A DNA stretch of 64,000 bases, from assembly GCA_022559845.1 (NCBI GenBank), contig CM040117.1, positions 79,682,559-79,746,558 on the forward strand. Direction: 5' to 3'. Position 1 is the first letter of the stretch. Each line of letters starts with the position of its first letter. This document shows positions 1-12,362 of this stretch, one piece after another. This DNA is from Amorphophallus konjac. Taxonomy: Eukaryota; Streptophyta; Magnoliopsida; Alismatales; Araceae. The notes below the pieces were generated by a model. That model had not been told where the DNA came from and did no database searches. It saw only the letters and a program-made list of their open reading frames with translations. The translations under genes and the position numbers were made by a program.

Positions 1-353
1 CACATAACGGTCCAAGATTAAGTCGTCAGAACTGATAGAGTGAAGGCTGTGTAGGAACGAATGTGACGGTCCAATGTTGGAGCGTCAAAGATCTGTGGCG
101 GTCCTACGATGAACCGTCAGAGGAAAACTGTGTAATATGAGACGGATTCTACCGTAAGAGCCCGAACCCGAGGCAAAGAGGCCTTAATCCACACTAGAAC
201 CCACCCAGACCTAGGATAAGGCTTTCTAATCCAAGTTCTATCATTCTAACACCAAAATCAAACCTTCATAAATAGGAACAAGCCCAGAAATCATAACTCA
301 CATCAATTCTCTTCTACAAGGCTTGGAACTTCATCAAAATAGCAAAGAACACC
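1..353 (+). promoter_or_regulatory. Leader of the first DUF7745 gene, with TATA-like box and CGGTC dyads
   Basis: This is non-coding DNA directly upstream of the ATG at 354. It holds three imperfect dyads of the CGGTC family near 1-30, 62-88 and 98-123. A TATA-like string, cataaatagg, lies at 267-276, 87 bp before the ATG. The same spacing is seen before the DUF7745/PMD genes at 53520, 55433 and 60843. The promoter role is inferred from this conserved spacing only. Confidence 0.45.
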
Positions 354-764
354 ATGAAGAGGAGCTTTGGAGTGATCGGCATGGAGGAGAGGGTCTACAC
401 TGGGCCCAAAGTAGCCAAAAAGGAGCATGGGGAGCTGCAAAGATTAACCTCCATCCCTAAGCATCTAAGTTCAAATGCACAAAGAGAGGTAAGTTCCAAT
501 AGAGTTCAAAAGTTCATTAATTTTCTGCACATTCCATACTTCTTATGATCCTTCTCTCTTCTTCTTCTTATTTTCCTTTTCTCTCTAGCCTTTGCCTGGC
601 CCAAGGTGCTATTCCAACCTAAAGTGGGTGGCTCCCATGATCAAAGGACTTCCATTAGAGGTCTTATCAATCCTAAGGGCATGGCATCTCCAACCTCTAT
701 TAGTTTTGGCCAAAAATTTCCAGAAATTATCCTTAGATTGGGCAAGTATTTCCGCCCTCATAGA

Positions 765-769
765 GCTTT
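765..769. repeat. Target-site duplication GCTTT (left copy)
   Basis: The perfect 5-bp match to 4122-4126 immediately flanks TG..CA termini, as expected for LTR retrotransposon integration. Confidence 0.85.
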
Positions 770-3700
770 TGTAGTATCCCAAAATTTATATATATAATTT
801 TTGAATTATAAAAATAGTTTTCTGGAAATTATAAAGGCCTAAATAAATTAATGAAGGATTATTGGATTAATAAGTCATTATAAGGCTCAATTAGGCTAAT
901 TAGTTAACCTAGCCTATCTAATTTTTATCCAAAAGGTTAATGGACTAAGCCCATTAAGTTTGGCCCATATTCTAGAAGGGTAATTGGCTTATTCACGTAT
1001 TTTAAGGATAAATACTAATTATATAAGATAATTATATGTATAAACGAATAAAAGAGTTTTATCAAATTGAAACTCTATATACGTCACATGTAACGGTCTA
1101 TCGGGCGACCGCCACAACCCTGTAACGCACCTAGACATGACCGTTACACCCTGCAGATTCTGTAAGGTGAGGAAATTGTGAAAAGATTGGAACTTTGAAG
1201 TCCTATCTACAAGAGATCGACTTAGGAAAGCTTATAACACTACTAAGGACTCTTAGGGATTAGGTTCTGGCAAATTAAGGACTCTAGAATCGATCTAATC
1301 TTCAAACCCTAGTGAAAACCCTACAAATAGGACCTAGTTCTGAACTGAGCGACCCTTACTTTTGGCTCGTGAAGAATCAAGGTAAGGAGTCATAAATTCG
1401 GATAAGTTCTTTAGAAGCTTTTGTTTAGTATACTTTAGACTAATGGTTCTCCAAATTTCGTGCTAGGAGATCAAGCAACCAAGGAGATAGAAGCTTCCAA
1501 AGTTGCTGATTGAACCTTAGCAACCCAAGAATCTGAACGCAAATCCCCTGAAGATCAGGACATTAGGACGTCTAAACGAGATAACTAGAACTCAATCTTT
1601 TAGAACTTTTTGTTCCCAATAGTTTCATCTTCTTACCCTCAAATTTTCACATCCTTAGGTCAAGAGGCTGAGGAAATAGAGCAGATTGAAGTGGCTGATT
1701 TATCACAAGAAGTACAAGGGTCTAAGGGTAGCACCTAACATTAAATTTGAAGTTTGAAGGTCTTAAAATAGGTATGTTATCTCATGATTGGCAAAAATAA
1801 CTAGTTAGGAATAAAAGTCCTCTAATTGTGCTTGATTTCATGCATTATAGACTAAGAATTTCATGATTTCATAGTTTTATACATTCATGCATCTCTTATC
1901 CCTAAATGGAAATAAAAAGGTATTATCTTGTCTATTCACTAAACCCTTGCATATAGTTGGCCTATGCGTCGATTCATGATTAGGACAGTGGTAATATGTT
2001 GATTTTCAGGTATGTAATATTTTCATGAACCTTTACTTTAGTTTACTGCCAACAGGTTCTCTGACGCACCAACGTGAGACCGTCACATGCATGTAACGGA
2101 CTTACGATAGACCGTCACATTCTGTTGTATTTTTATTTACTATATTATCTCTGACGCACCCTAGTAGGAGCGTTACACCACTGTAACGACCCCTCGATAA
2201 ATCGTCACACACTGTAACGCGCCTATCCTAGAACGTCAGACACCTGTGTTCTGTCAGCCCAAGGTAGAATAATAACCAGTTAAGTTTACTTATAAATAAG
2301 CTTAGATAGCTAAGTTTGGACCTATTATCATGACTTTGAGTTTAGTTTCTGATTCATAATCAAATTGCATGATTAATGTGTCTTAGGTTATTTTAAGTTG
2401 TGCTAATTTCATTGGCTAAAACTCTATAGTTTTGTATTCTAAATCATGATTTTCTAAAGTTGTATTGACGGAGTTTTATCTTGGTTTCATAATGTTACAC
2501 ATTCTTTCCTATCTATAGAGTCATTTCTTTAAGTATATGGCACATATTCCGGAATGTTATCCATTAGTTCACTTTACACTATAGTAACACTATTCTTGGA
2601 CATGAGGACCTCTCTATTAGATATTCCTTCCAATAGACTAGAAAATCTTGTTTCAAGACCTCCGTAATTCTCCGCGAGCTTGGGATTCTCACTAGGACGC
2701 CGAGTTGGTTGTACCATTAAATCCCATTGATTAGACTACACTATCGATGATTTTGGTTATCAGTAATGTAACGGCTCTATGTTGGACCGTCAGGCACAAG
2801 TAACCGCCCAATATACGACCGTCACATTCCACTGAGTCCAATTTCTTGGTTCTGGATTTAGACTAATGTAACGGCCCAATACTGGAGCGTCACATCATGT
2901 AACGGCCCAGTACATGACTGTCACACTGCTTGAGTATTTTAACCCAAGGATTGACCAAGGGTTGATATTCCAAGGTTCTAGATAGACTCTTGATGATCTA
3001 GAACTTATCATATTGATCAAGAAACCAAATATAATGAATGGAAGATAAAGAACGTATCGTTATGCTGCCGATTTATTTCCATAAGTATAACCTTGCTTAA
3101 GTCATTCTTGATTTCTCATGATTCTTATTGAAGCATTCATTCATTGAATTATTGTTATCATGAGCTTATTGAACTTATTACATTCTTGACCATATTTTAT
3201 TGTTAACATGCGTGGAAGTAACTTGATTTATACTTGAAGATGTGATCGAGCACTGATTGTGTTCAATGGCTCTATGCTAGTACCCTCGGCTGATTGTTGG
3301 AAACATACTATTTTATAAACCATGGGGTATGATGCTACTGGCGTCGTATTGTGCTGGGAGTACTTTCTCTATAAATAAGTGAAAATCCATGGCACGACAT
3401 GACATTCTTGTACATGACTTTCTTGCTTGATATTCCACCGAAATTCATGAAGTACTTGCTCATAAGCAAAAGATACTAGAGTGATGATTATGTGACTTGC
3501 TAGTACATTCTTGATACATTCTTGTTCATGAAAGGCCAATATCATGTTCTTGTTACATTCTTGCTAGTTCGTACTTGCTCTCATTCTAACTTACATGATC
3601 ATCTTGTTACTTTGGTTTAATCGCATGATTGATCGCATTCGCATGATTTTTACCTGATTCTTTAGAGCTAAATTGTTAATTACTTTAATAGTGCCTTCAT

Positions 3701-4121
3701 GTTGATGCGAAGATACCTACTGGGCAAGTGTGCTCATTACCTATTTCCAATTTTTTCAGGAGATGAAAGTGATTTGAATTCGGATTCGGGTTATACAAGT
3801 AGCGGATCCGAGAGCGAATGAAAGTATTGTCAAGATGAGAGTGAAGACTTAGGAAAGTCTATATTATTTAGATTGAGTCTATGTAATTTTCCTATTTCTT
3901 GAGTCTAGTACATAAGGGAAGTTGAATTAGTGATTGTAATTGAGGGTTCAATTTGATTATCAATGAAATGAAGTTGAAGTTTGAATATATATTGTGAAAT
4001 TACATCTTTATGTGTGATTGTCTTGCGCTCTGATCATTCTTGCTCGCAAGAGGCTTACCATGCCGGCTGTTCGCGCTCCCCGAGTTAATCCTCCGCTGTA
4101 ATAAAGGCTCGGGACGTGACA
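770..4121 (+). mobile_element. Solo LTR of a Tekay-type Ty3/gypsy element
   Basis: The 3352-bp insertion starts TGTAGTATCCC and ends GGGACGTGACA. It is flanked by a perfect 5-bp duplication GCTTT (765-769 and 4122-4126). Removing it with one duplication restores a continuous reading frame in the host gene, which fixes the borders. The termini match the sense-strand termini of the two Tekay LTR pairs in this window (TGTAGAAACCC..GCATGACA and TGTAAGACCCC..GCGTGACA). No gag, pol, primer-binding site or second LTR is present, so a solo LTR formed by LTR-LTR recombination is the simplest reading. A TATA-like ctacaaatagg lies near 1322. It contains ten or more CGGTC-family dyads. Confidence 0.85.
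1090..2930. repeat. CGGTC-family dyad repeats inside the solo LTR
   Basis: Clustered 26-28-bp imperfect palindromes occur at about 1090, 1121, 2061, 2092, 2151, 2183, 2213, 2766, 2797, 2867 and 2898. The typical left arm is TGTAACGGTC and the typical right arm GACCGTCACA, with about 8 divergent bases between. Copies also occur outside the LTR in the interrupted DUF7745 unit (1-125 and 5317-5580). Confidence 0.8.
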
Positions 4122-5163
4122 GCTTTGGCACCCATAAACGCACACATTCCTCTTCCCATCCTTTGAAGCTACAGTCCTATTAGAGGAGGTAGAAACTTAC
4201 GTAGCCTTCTCTATGATAAAAGTGAAAGATGAAGACTTAGTGTGTCATACGGTGGAAGCAATAGACCCATCCTTGATTCTAAGTGATTTTATCCACAATC
4301 CAAAGGATGTTAGGACAATGATCATCCCACGCCACATTCACTTAATACCCATGGCCCAATGGATAGTCCCTCATTGCAAGAACAAGTGGCAAAGATATGA
4401 AGCCATAGCTAAAGCCGTATCGGTTTGCTTGTGCGGGGTCTTCCTTTTCACCACCACCGACCACCTCCTAGACATCCAAAATCTTAGCATCATCAGTGGG
4501 TTGTGGCGGGGATCATCCATTTCTCAAGCGGTCCTTTCATATCTTTATGAAGGGCTTAGTTCGGCTTGCTTAGGAGGACCTCTTTTCGGCTCAATGATAC
4601 TCCTTGAGTGTTGGATGGAAGTGAGAATCAAATTTCAACCCAAGGGAGATATACCTTCAGCTAGTCGGATCTTTGGGAGCCACCCTTTATTCTTCATTGC
4701 ATGTGCCTTTGGATTCTCTTCAAAGGTTGAGTGCCGGACGGCGAAAAAGAAAACACGGGACGATTGGCGCCTCTTCCTCAACACCTTGCCAATAGAGAAG
4801 ATCGTTATGCGTCCAAGAGTTCTTCGGAGCACCTTGCTCAAAGTACCACGGCAACCGGGCCTTGATCTTCAACTAGTAGGGGACACTACCTTGGCGATCT
4901 ACAACCATCACCGATGCCATCTTCAAATCGGGCTACCCCGGACCATAATTCCTGCACTATCACATTTCCCTCCCCTTCAAGCTAGGAAGATAGGGACCGA
5001 GGAGGCTGAAAGAGCAGTCTGGAGCGCTCTGATCAGGTGGGAGGTCAGTAAAGTGTGCTCGTGGCAAGAGGAGGTGGAAGAAGATTACGAGGAACGCCAT
5101 GCCTATGTGAAGGAACTACGCAAGATCTGGCCTTATGCGGATAGAAAACTGAATGTAATTTGA

Positions 5164-5800
5164 GCTTTCTTGAAATGTAATGAAATTGAAGTTTACCAAC
5201 CAATTTTATGTATCATCAAGTTTAATTGAATGACATGAAAGTGCCTCAGTTGATGGAATATGAGTTTGTTGCTTGATTGGGCTAAAATATTCTAGAGAAC
5301 AAAGTTTCTGGGAAATGTAACGGTCCTATGCAGGGCCGCCACAACACTCTGACGGTCTGACGATGAGCCGTCAGGAGGGCGAGCTCAGAAAAACTGAGTT
5401 TTCTTGTTCTCGAGAGAGTGCAACGATCTAATAATAGGCCGCCAGAGTGAGGTGACAGTCTAATATAGACGCGTTAGAGAGAGCTTACTGAGAACAAAAT
5501 GAGTTTCGACCTTTGGGAGAAGGTGACGGTCGAACGATGGACCGTTAGAATGATGTGATGGTCCAAGAATAGACCGTTACAGAACCTGAACCTGTGCATT
5601 TGTGAGCTTGAATCTTGGGCTTCAACCTACATTCTGCACACACTTAGACACAAAATAAGTTAGATCTGTTCTTAGACTCAACCCCTTGCCTGAAACAAGT
5701 TATAAAGCTGACCATTCTTGATATTTGGTCAAAGGGTGGAGCCTTATTGAATAGGCGGAGAATATAACGGAAATAATGCATGCGATGCACATGATATTTT
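5164..5800 (+). other. 3' flank of the DUF7745 gene with CGGTC dyads
   Basis: Non-coding. Six CGGTC-family dyads lie at about 5317, 5347, 5420, 5450, 5521 and 5555. The stretch at about 5690-5760 (ending ggtcaaagggtggagcc) resembles the 3' flank of the PMD gene at 63440-63530 (ggtcaaggggccaagcc), suggesting a shared 3' end of the repeated unit. Confidence 0.5.
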
Positions 5801-5998
5801 TTTTGGAGTTTTGCAAATATTAGAATTTTTGTGAGATTTTGAAAATATCTGATGTTTTTGGGTTTTGAAATATATGATTTTTTTCTAGATTTTCAAATAT
5901 GAGATTTTTTTGGGTTTTAAAATATGTGATTTTTTTGAATTTTTGTAATATATGATTTTTTTGAATTTTGAAATATATGATTTTTTTGAGATTTTGAG
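5800..5998. repeat. T-rich degenerate tandem repeat
   Basis: Repeated short units of the form gattttttt / gaattttgaaatatat, about 30-35 bp each, run through this stretch. A T-rich stretch occupies the equivalent place after the PMD gene (63640-63760). Confidence 0.6.
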
Positions 5999-6700
5999 AA
6001 CCAGTGCTCCCCTAGAAACGTGGGTGCTCCCTATTCCATTGACAGCCTCCGGGTTGGCGTGCGATAGAGGTGACAACCCCTGGCCAGGGCCCAACTTGCG
6101 TGACTGTGCTTCTATAGAGGCCATACCCAGGGTATTTGACTTAGTCCTAAAAAAAGAAAATAGAACATGGGGATAAGCTTAGGCCAAGTATAGAAGTTTT
6201 TAGGGCTTGTGTTCCTCTCCGGACAACCCATTCAGAGATTCGGTCTGTTGTGCTGGGGCTTTATGTCCGTCATCGAACCTTTGTCCACTCTAGGCACGCA
6301 TACGACCGGGCTCATGCGTCCCGCGGGGAAACAGTACTGCCACTCTTGCCATACCTAGCTTTTTCATTTTCCTTGGAGCTTTTGAAATTATGATTGATGG
6401 AATTTCAAGATTAACTTTTGCTTTTGTCATGACGACCGCTCCTTTTCTTTTCTTTTTCTTTTTCATGTGGCATTGGGTCATAACGGACTGCCCCTTTTTG
6501 AGACCTCCTCTCGTCAGGGTATCTAGATTAGTTGTCGCCCCCTCTTATTCACCTATTACCCCTGGATTCGGCCGAAGAGAGAAACAGACAAGGACCTTGA
6601 CTTTCCCCCAAGCATGACCAAAGAGAAACAGTGTCTACAAAGTTTGGAAACTTGACCAGGGATGTTGTGTATGTGTGATTGCCGTGCTCGAGATCCTCCT
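5999..6700. other. Non-coding stretch, no recognised content
   Basis: No coding region or clear LTR terminus was recognised between the T-rich repeat and the Tat integrase C-terminus. It may include the 3' untranslated region or 3' LTR of the Tat element on the minus strand, but no border was found. Confidence 0.3.
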
Positions 6701-6729
6701 TCTGGGTGAAAGGGAAAGGACACCTTGCT

Positions 6730-7616
6730 ACCGGGGTGGCACTGGTTAGACTCTAAGGAAAGAAACGTTTAAGATACAACCCATTCCAAGCATGAGCGAG
6801 CTCCTCACCTTCTGCATTTACTAAACGGTAAGCATTCCCTGGATAAGCCTCCTTGACAACAAACGGCCCTTCCCAATTATGTTGTAATTTAGACCTAGGA
6901 CCTGCAGACCAAATGAACTTACGTTTCAAAACCTTATCACCTTTTTAAAATTTGCGCTCAATTACCTTCTTTTTAAAATAACGTGAAACTCTCTTTTGAT
7001 AAACGGATACGTGATCGGCCGCATTCATCCTCTTTTCATCTAAGAGCTCCAGCTGGACGAGCAACGCCTCTCGACGTTCATTGAGATTAAGTTCCTTATT
7101 GAGATGTACCCTTAGTGAAGGGATCAGGATCTCATATGGGAGCACCGCCTCCACCCCATAGGTGAGAGCATAGGGGGTTTGCCCCATAGGAGTACAGACG
7201 GAGGTGCGGTAAGCCCATAGAGCTTCCACTAATCTTTCCGGCCAATCAAAAAATTTGTGAGATTCACATGTTTTCTTTATGATCTTGAGAATGGTTTTAT
7301 TAGTGGCTTCGGCTTGACCATTGCCTTGTGGGTAATATGGAGATGAATGATGCAACGCAATATTGAACTTCTTACATAGGCCCTTGAGCTCTTGAGAGAC
7401 GAACTGGCATCCGTTGTCGGTGACGATGCTGCTTGGTACTCCGAACCGTGGGATGATATTCTTCATGATGAAGCGGCACACCGTGGTACCTTTAATCTCC
7501 ACATACGCTTCGACTTCAGCCCACTTGGCGAAGTACTCAGTGGCGGTAAGGATGAAAGATTTTTGCTTGGTCTGAGAATTAGGATCACCGAGCGGGCCGA
7601 CAACGTCGAACGCCCA
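6730..7616 (-). pseudogene. Tat integrase, catalytic core and C-terminus (part 2 of the split gene)
   Basis: This is the integrase half downstream of the nested insertion. The core begins at FDVVGPL, whose Asp is the first catalytic residue. IVTDNG carries the second Asp, and YPQGNGQAEATN carries the Glu of the DDE triad. The YFAKWAE block typical of Tat integrases follows the first Asp. A stop at 6945 interrupts the C-terminal tail, which continues in frame to about 6730 (WEGPF and NAYRL blocks). The left half is in the fragment ending at 14528. The apparent protein extending to 7664 is an artefact of reading into the LTR. Confidence 0.8.
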
Positions 7617-10600
7617 TGTCACGCCCCGACGCGGAAAATCGAGACGCGAACAGTTACGAGGCACTCGTGTCGGTCAGAGCATGTACAAATTTAATTCTAA
7701 AGATAGAGAGCTAAGATGAAATTGCTAATTTCATTCCATCAAAATAAAGGTTTACATCACTAATTTATAAGCCATAAGGCATGATACAATATTCCAAATT
7801 TTCCAAATACATAAACCTTGTAAAAACACTTATGATCTACATAAATTCTAGGGAAAAGAAAACACTCATTCACTCTTATCCAATCCTTTGTTCATTTCCA
7901 TTTTCTGCAACAATTACCCAAAACGTAGGGTGAGCAAAAAGCTCAGTAGGATTTTATATCTCTAAAGCTAGGCAATCTTCAAGTATTTAACAATTTAACA
8001 ATTCATGTCATGAAGTAATTGATCAGGAATTTCAGGTATGAAATTTTGTATAAGGAATTTTCAAGTAATTTCAAGATAAGAAGATAATTTCAAGATCATG
8101 ATAGTAGACAAGACGATGGTTATTTCTAGGAATATATCAAGAACTTTCATGATGAGATAGTGGGTTATCATTAAGACAATGATGAATTTTTAAGCAATAT
8201 CGAAGTAGAGCAATCACTTGAACTTTAAAAAATATAGAAGTAGAACAATTACTTATACAAGGATATTTATGATGAATCTTTAAGCAATAACAATATAGAA
8301 GTAGAGCAATCACTTCTACCAACACTCAGTAGGATTGGCCAAAGCATTAAGGGGAGATCACGACGATATGACAGCCCCTCATGGAATATCACTATTTGAC
8401 TACACACTTAGGGGTTCTCACGACAGTATGATTGCCCCTAACTATAATAGACCCTGTATTGGTTAACGCCAGCACCTGATCATTATAATACCAGTTTATT
8501 TTTGAACTTTACCTCGCCCGTGGGATCAGATCAGAACCCCTTTATACACTAGCATTTAAATGTCATTTCATTGGGACCCATAGCCCCTGACAATTTTTTT
8601 TCTATATAATTCCACAATATGGCCAAAGAATTTTCAAGAACAAGCTCATTAAACAAGTACAGATCTGGCAAAAATTGTGATAATTTGCAAAGGAGAGTGG
8701 AAAACGCATTTTAAGCATCATGTTTAACGACATTAAGTCGTAGAATTCAAAAATGAACGGTAAGTAGGAAGAAAATTTAAGATAGTAATTTTATTAGAAT
8801 TATTTTAAATATCTTTGCATGATCTCAGAATTATAAACATCAATTTTTAGTAAAGAACGACTTTTAGTAAAGAACATATATACTTATGAATTGAAATCAT
8901 GAGTTTAGATATTAGCTTTTAATCATACATTAATATGTCATATGATAAGAAAATAGATGTAACATGCTGAAAGTAGTTTTTATACATCAATATGATAGAA
9001 AATATATTTTTACATTTTGAAATAATTTTCGTACATCACTATGATAGAGAATAGAATTGTTATAGGCTAAAAAGATGTTACTGTCTGTGAACGCACTATA
9101 GCTTAGGGTCGCGTTCATTACAGTGTATAAAAATATTGTATATATATTCAAAATAACATATTTTGATTATCAAAAATTTTTGGGAAAATTTTATGAACGC
9201 GCTATAGGTAGCTAGCGCGTTCTTCAAGAATGTGCTATAGGCGACTAGCGCGTTCAAGAACAGATGTATACATTGAAAAATTTTGAAAAATTAATTGAAA
9301 TACATAGATTATGTATAAACCATAATAGATATAGACTCCTAATATATATATAAACACTTAAGGTATTATATATATATATTAGAAATATTATACTTTTGAT
9401 TTCTGGTCATCCGGGTTTAAAAGTATGAACGCGCTATACCTGACTAGCGCGTTCATGAAGAACGTGCTATACCAGGCTAGCGCGTTCATGATCAGATAAA
9501 TACTTTATATTATTATGAAATCTTGATAAAAAGATGAGGTTCTAAGGAATCATACTATATATATATCATCTTATATATATATAGATGCCTTATATACATT
9601 TATAAACATACTAGAAGTATTATTTTTTTGATCCCTGATCATCCGGGGTCAAAGGTATGAACGTGCTATAGGAGGCTAGCGCGTTCATGATGAACGTGCT
9701 AGGTAGGTATAGCTCGATCAAGAATAGGTATAGATTATATATTATTTTGAAAACTAGATAACAATATGGGGTTCCAATGAATCATACTATATATATAACA
9801 TCTTATATATATATAAAAACCTTATATACCTTTAAAAACATACTAGAAATATTATTTTTTTGATCCTTGATCATCCGGGGTCAAAGATATGAACGTGCTA
9901 TAGGACGCTAGCGCGTTCATGATGAACATGCTAGGTAGGTATAGCTCGTTCATGAACCGGTATAGATTTTATATTGTTTTGAAAACTAGATAACAATATG
10001 GGGTTCCAATGAATCATACTATATATATAACATCTTATATATATATAAATATAAATCTTATATACCTTTAAAAATATACTAGAAATATTATTTTTTTGAT
10101 CCCTGATCATCCGGGGTCAAAGGTATGAACGTGCTATAGGAGGCGAGCGCGTTCATGATGAACGCGCTATATCGAGCTGGCGCGTTAAGAACGCGCTCCT
10201 GAAGAGCAGCGCCTTAAGATTCCGAAAACAAAACTGAAATACCCCTTGGTAAAATGATCATAACTTACTCATTTCTCAATGGAATTTAAGAAATGAGTTA
10301 TCAATGGAAAGAGGGCAGAAAAATGAACAAGATAAAATGCATTGATTAGAGTTTAGCCTAAGAGACACCTACCTTTTGTCAGATCTAAAGATTATCCCCA
10401 AATATAAGGAAAACCCTTGATCTTCCAAATCCTCCTTCAAATCTCCACGAATCTTTGCAACAGCATAGACTTAACTTCAGGGGATGGTTTGAGGGTCGAA
10501 TGGGGTTCTATTTATAGCCAAAACTTGGCCAAATGTGTCAAGATTCTTTGCCTAAATCTACCAACCCCATTAAGTCCGAATTAGAAGAAAAATGCCATTT

Positions 10601-11047
10601 CTCCTCTTAATCTAGACCATGTTAGGTGTGAAAACAATGTAATTTCGGCTGGTCCAAGGTGGGCTGTTAGGTAAGGGTTGATTCTTGAGTCAATCTTCTA
10701 GAAATTGGGTTATTCTAATCCTTTTCTAAAGATATTTAACATGTGTTACGAATTTAAGGTCTAATTATCCTTTATTAATCCTTTAACCACTAATCTAGCC
10801 CATTATGGATTATCCAATGGGCCAATTATGATCCTAGTCCATTACACGGATTTTTATTGAGTTTTCTATGATTTATCTAAGGGTTAAAGCATTTATTTTT
10901 CACTTTACCTTAAGTAAATTCAAGTAAATTCAATAATCCACTTTCTTTCACTTAGTAAAAATGTAAATTAATCATTTCATGAAAAATTTAATTGTATAAT
11001 TTATTTTAAAAAAATTATTTCTCATTTTAAATTATCGGGTTTCTACA
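7617..11047 (-). repeat. 3' LTR (long form, 3431 bp) of the gag-only Tekay element
   Basis: On the minus strand it starts TGTAGAAACCC at 11047 and ends GGGGCGTGACA at 7617. A TATA-like ctataaatag (minus strand, 10508-10517) lies about 530 bp inside. The segment at about 8962-10232 is absent from the other LTR and carries the GAACGCGCTA dyads. Confidence 0.88.
9088..10205. repeat. GAACGCGCTA-family dyad repeats
   Basis: Imperfect palindromes with arms GAACGCGCTA and TAGCGCGTTC around about 8 bases lie at about 9090, 9195, 9223, 9426, 9459, 9657, 9690, 9890, 9921, 10125 and 10157, often in pairs. Pairs from about 9426 onward sit in blocks of about 230 bp that also repeat the text ttttttgatcc..tgatcatccgg, so the array partly reflects tandem duplication of a larger unit. 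Confidence 0.85.
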
Positions 11048-11065
11048 TCCTCCCCCATTTAAAAG
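11048..11065 (-). other. Polypurine tract of the gag-only Tekay element
   Basis: On the minus strand a purine-rich run (aaatgggggagga) directly precedes the TG of the 3' LTR. It is the expected primer for plus-strand DNA synthesis. Confidence 0.8.
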
Positions 11066-11199
11066 AATTTGGTCCCCAAATTCACATGATTTTCTTTCCG
11101 TAATAGTAGGGTAAAATTATCATATCCAAACTATGCATTCTAACTAGATCATTTTCATAACATGCTAAGTGCTAAGATCACCATTTCTAAACTATGCCA

Positions 11200-12150
11200 T
11201 CATAGACGAGATAGGTTTATAAGGTTACCTTCCAATGCTTGCGGCGCTCCTTTCTTTAAGAGTGGACAACGGGTAATTTTATGATCCATGCTTCCGCAAC
11301 GGATACACTTCCCAAGTTTATACCAACATTCATCTGGGTTGTGCCTTCCTTTCTTACAATGCTCACATTTTTCCTTGACTAGAACAATTTGTTGATCATT
11401 ATTCCGTGGCTTCTTGTCCTTACGAAAATCGTTACCTCCATTTAACCTCTTCTTGTCACTCACGGGTTCCTTGCTTTTGGATCCATCGACTAACTCTTTC
11501 TTGGCGACTTTCCCTTTGATTAGTTCCACCATATTCATAGCATCTTCTAGAATCTGTGCTTTCCTAACCATTTCCGTATAAGTTTGAATCTCCAATGGAG
11601 CCAATCGAGGATTGAGTTCCACCCTTAATCCGTTCATAAATCTTCTTGCTCTCATTTTCTCCGTACAAACTAGGTGTGGGGCATACCGAGCTAATCTAGA
11701 AAATGTCACTTCATAATTTGCTACAGATAAGCTACGTTGTTTTAATGTCGTGAACTCCATGGCCTTCTTCTCGCGGATTCTTTCTGAGAAATACTTCTCA
11801 TTAAAATGTTCTAAGAACTCGTCCCATGTAATTTGTTCATTATGTAAGATCGCTTCGACGGATACCCACCATGCTCGGGCATCCTTTTCTAGTTGATAGG
11901 TCCCTAATAGTACCTTCTCTTCATCGGTGCATTGCATTATTTTAAAGGTTCTCTCTACCTCTTGCACCCAATTCTCCGCTTCATCTGGGTCAGTAGATCC
12001 ACTAAACTTCGGGGGATTCATCTTTTGGAATTTCTGATGCAAATCCCCGACTTCATGCCGTGCTCCACCTTGCGCAACTTGTTGCAAGGCTTGTGTTAAT
12101 CCTTGGACAGTGTGTTGCATTTCGCGCCATTAAGCTCTCTCGGCGGCCAT
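11200..12150 (-). pseudogene. Gag protein of the gag-only Tekay element
   Basis: Retrotransposon gag: the central block has FSGSTDPDEAENWV, the YQLEKDARAWW motif and EKYFSERIREKKAMEF. The C-terminus has two CCHC zinc knuckles (CEHCKKGRHNPDEC, CIRCGSMDHKITRC). It is collinear with gag of the Tekay element at 34.8-35.2 kb. The original start is probably the ATG at 12150 (MAAERA), as in that relative. An in-frame TAA at 12130-12132 follows six codons later, leaving a downstream ATG at 12120 and about 306 codons. The ORF stops at 11200, shortly after the zinc knuckles and before any protease. Confidence 0.85.
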
Positions 12151-12343
12151 TTGCGAGATTCAGCCTGAAATCATTGTTACAGGGTTTAATTATTTTTCCT
12201 TGGTATTTGTTTCTTGATAATTTATTCTTTTTAAAACTTAACCCGTGTTTCTACCTACTCTTATCGGGAAAGTTTAAATTTCTAACCAAGTTCCTATCAA
12301 GGGAAACATAAGTTTTAAGAATCCTAGGTTTTATGTAACCTAG

Positions 12344-12355
12344 GCTCTGATACCA
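12344..12355 (-). other. Primer-binding site complementary to initiator tRNA-Met
   Basis: On the minus strand TGGTATCAGAGC follows the 5' LTR end after a short gap. This is the standard plant Ty3/gypsy primer-binding site for tRNA-iMet. Confidence 0.85.
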
Positions 12356-12362
12356 CTAAAAC

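Larger units (their letters stand above)
354..5163 (+). pseudogene. DUF7745-family gene, split by a solo LTR and carrying a nonsense codon
   Basis: Exon 1 (354-488, 45 codons) ends at a gtaagt donor. Exon 2 starts at 589 after ctctctag and runs in frame to 769, where an LTR is inserted. The frame resumes at 4127 after one copy of the 5-bp target duplication and ends at 5163. The protein is collinear with the intact-looking gene at 53520-54932: the PGPR start, the WHLQ..L motif, then the WHP.THTF..P.FE.T.LLEEVE block. That block resembles the plant mobile domain, of which DUF7745 is a divergent relative. At 4135-4137 a TAA stands where the paralogue has a Gln codon, so the gene was broken twice. 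DUF7745 proteins are plant-specific and mostly repeat-associated; their biochemical function is unknown. Confidence 0.8.

Noticed and set aside
12344..12355. Possible tRNA-Met gene fragment
   Set aside because: Only the primer-binding complement to the tRNA 3' end is present, in the right place after an LTR; no tRNA cloverleaf. The same holds at 35491-35502.
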